This document shows positions 5,235-5,408 of a stretch of 5,408 bases of DNA, one piece after another. The notes under the pieces are model-generated. The model worked only from the letters and a program-made list of their open reading frames with translations, was not told the DNA's origin and searched no databases. The translations under genes were made by a program, and so were the position numbers. Source of the DNA: Pseudomonadota bacterium (GTDB lineage: Bacteria > Pseudomonadota > Alphaproteobacteria > Rhizobiales > Devosiaceae); NCBI GenBank assembly GCA_023433985.1, contig JAEYTN010000427.1:1-5408 (forward strand), read 5' to 3'. Every line of letters starts with the position of its first letter. Positions within the stretch are counted from its first letter, which is position 1.

Positions 5235-5408
5235 ATGACCGCGCGCTCTGCCGCCGACTACCGCGACACGGAGCGCGCGGTCACGCCTTCCGTCTGGTCC
5301 CGCATCTGGAGCCAGAACGCCCCGGGCTACCTGTTCCTCTTGCCCTGGTTCATCGGCTTCTTCGGCCTGACGCTGGGACCGATGATCTCCTCGCACTACC
5401 TGAGTTTC
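5235..5408 (+). CDS. ABC sugar transporter permease (MalF/UgpA type), 3' end outside window
   Basis: Only the first 58 residues are present. They comprise a polar cytoplasmic N-terminus (1-28) and the first membrane helix GYLFLLPWFIGFFGLTLGPM (31-50), followed by SHYLSF. The order APGYLFLLPW-IGFF-GP-SxYLSF is highly typical of the first membrane subunit of carbohydrate ABC importers, which pairs with a second permease and an ATPase expected beyond the window. The gene starts 7 bp after the binding-protein stop. No good Shine-Dalgarno precedes the ATG, and the start codon lies inside a 13-bp inverted repeat, so translation probably depends on ribosomes finishing the upstream gene. No later start would preserve the first helix with a normal N-terminus. 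Family assignment is firm; substrate unknown. Confidence 0.9.
   Translation, partial: MTARSAADYRDTERAVTPSVWSRIWSQNAPGYLFLLPWFIGFFGLTLGPMISSHYLSF
5236..5283 (+). promoter_or_regulatory. Start-codon-masking hairpin at the binding-protein/permease junction
   Basis: TGACCGCGCGCTC (5236-5248) is perfectly complementary to GAGCGCGCGGTCA (5271-5283), and a T-G and a G-C pair can extend the stem inward. The left arm includes the last two bases of the permease ATG. In mRNA this very stable stem would bury the start codon and could block exonucleases from reaching the binding-protein message. Control by it is inferred; the inverted repeat is directly visible. Confidence 0.7.

Noticed and set aside
1..5408. 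CRISPR arrays, tRNA or rRNA genes, insertion sequences and phage genes.
   Set aside because: No regularly spaced repeats, tRNA-like folds, transposase motifs or terminal repeats flanking a gene were seen.

Overview
The window is GC-rich DNA with tightly packed genes, Shine-Dalgarno-led starts and protein families typical of alphaproteobacterial sugar-uptake loci. A member of the Hyphomicrobiales (rhizobia and Devosia-like bacteria) is the most likely source. That is an inference from gene style and protein families, not from a marker gene.

The layout is a regulator gene between a leftward catabolic operon and a rightward importer operon. On the minus strand, reading from 2780 down to 1, are a Gfo/Idh/MocA-type NAD(P)-dependent oxidoreductase (1629-2780), a DUF993 protein of the dihydrodipicolinate-synthase-like TIM-barrel group (462-1625), and the first 155 residues of a sugar phosphate isomerase/epimerase-like protein cut by the window edge (1-465). 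They are separated by 3 bp and then overlap by an ATGA, so they should form one transcript. On the plus strand, a TetR/AcrR-family regulator (2983-3666) is followed by a 265-bp non-coding gap. Then come a probably Tat-exported ABC sugar-binding protein (3932-5227) and the start of its first membrane permease (5235 to beyond the window).

Regulation is the clearest novel signal. The promoters of the catabolic operon and of the importer each carry the same roughly 22-bp element, 18 of 22 bases identical, containing GTAAC-N6-GTTA(C/T). It lies immediately downstream of the predicted -10 region, 24-25 bp from a good TTGAC(A/G) -35 box. This ties uptake and catabolism into one regulon. It resembles the TGACCA-NN-TGGTCA site known for the TetR-family protein RutR, so the TetR protein here is the natural candidate repressor. 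Its own promoter carries a different perfect 16-bp palindrome, AAATGAACGTTCATTT. A second notable structure is a perfect 13-bp GC-rich inverted repeat that buries the permease start codon right after the binding-protein gene, which suggests translational coupling and unequal expression of the two.

Taken together, the locus looks like a self-contained system that imports a carbohydrate or carbohydrate-like compound, oxidises it with the Gfo/Idh/MocA enzyme, and processes the product with an isomerase/epimerase and a DUF993 aldolase-like enzyme. The substrate and reaction order cannot be read from the sequence. I do not recognise this exact gene set as a named pathway.
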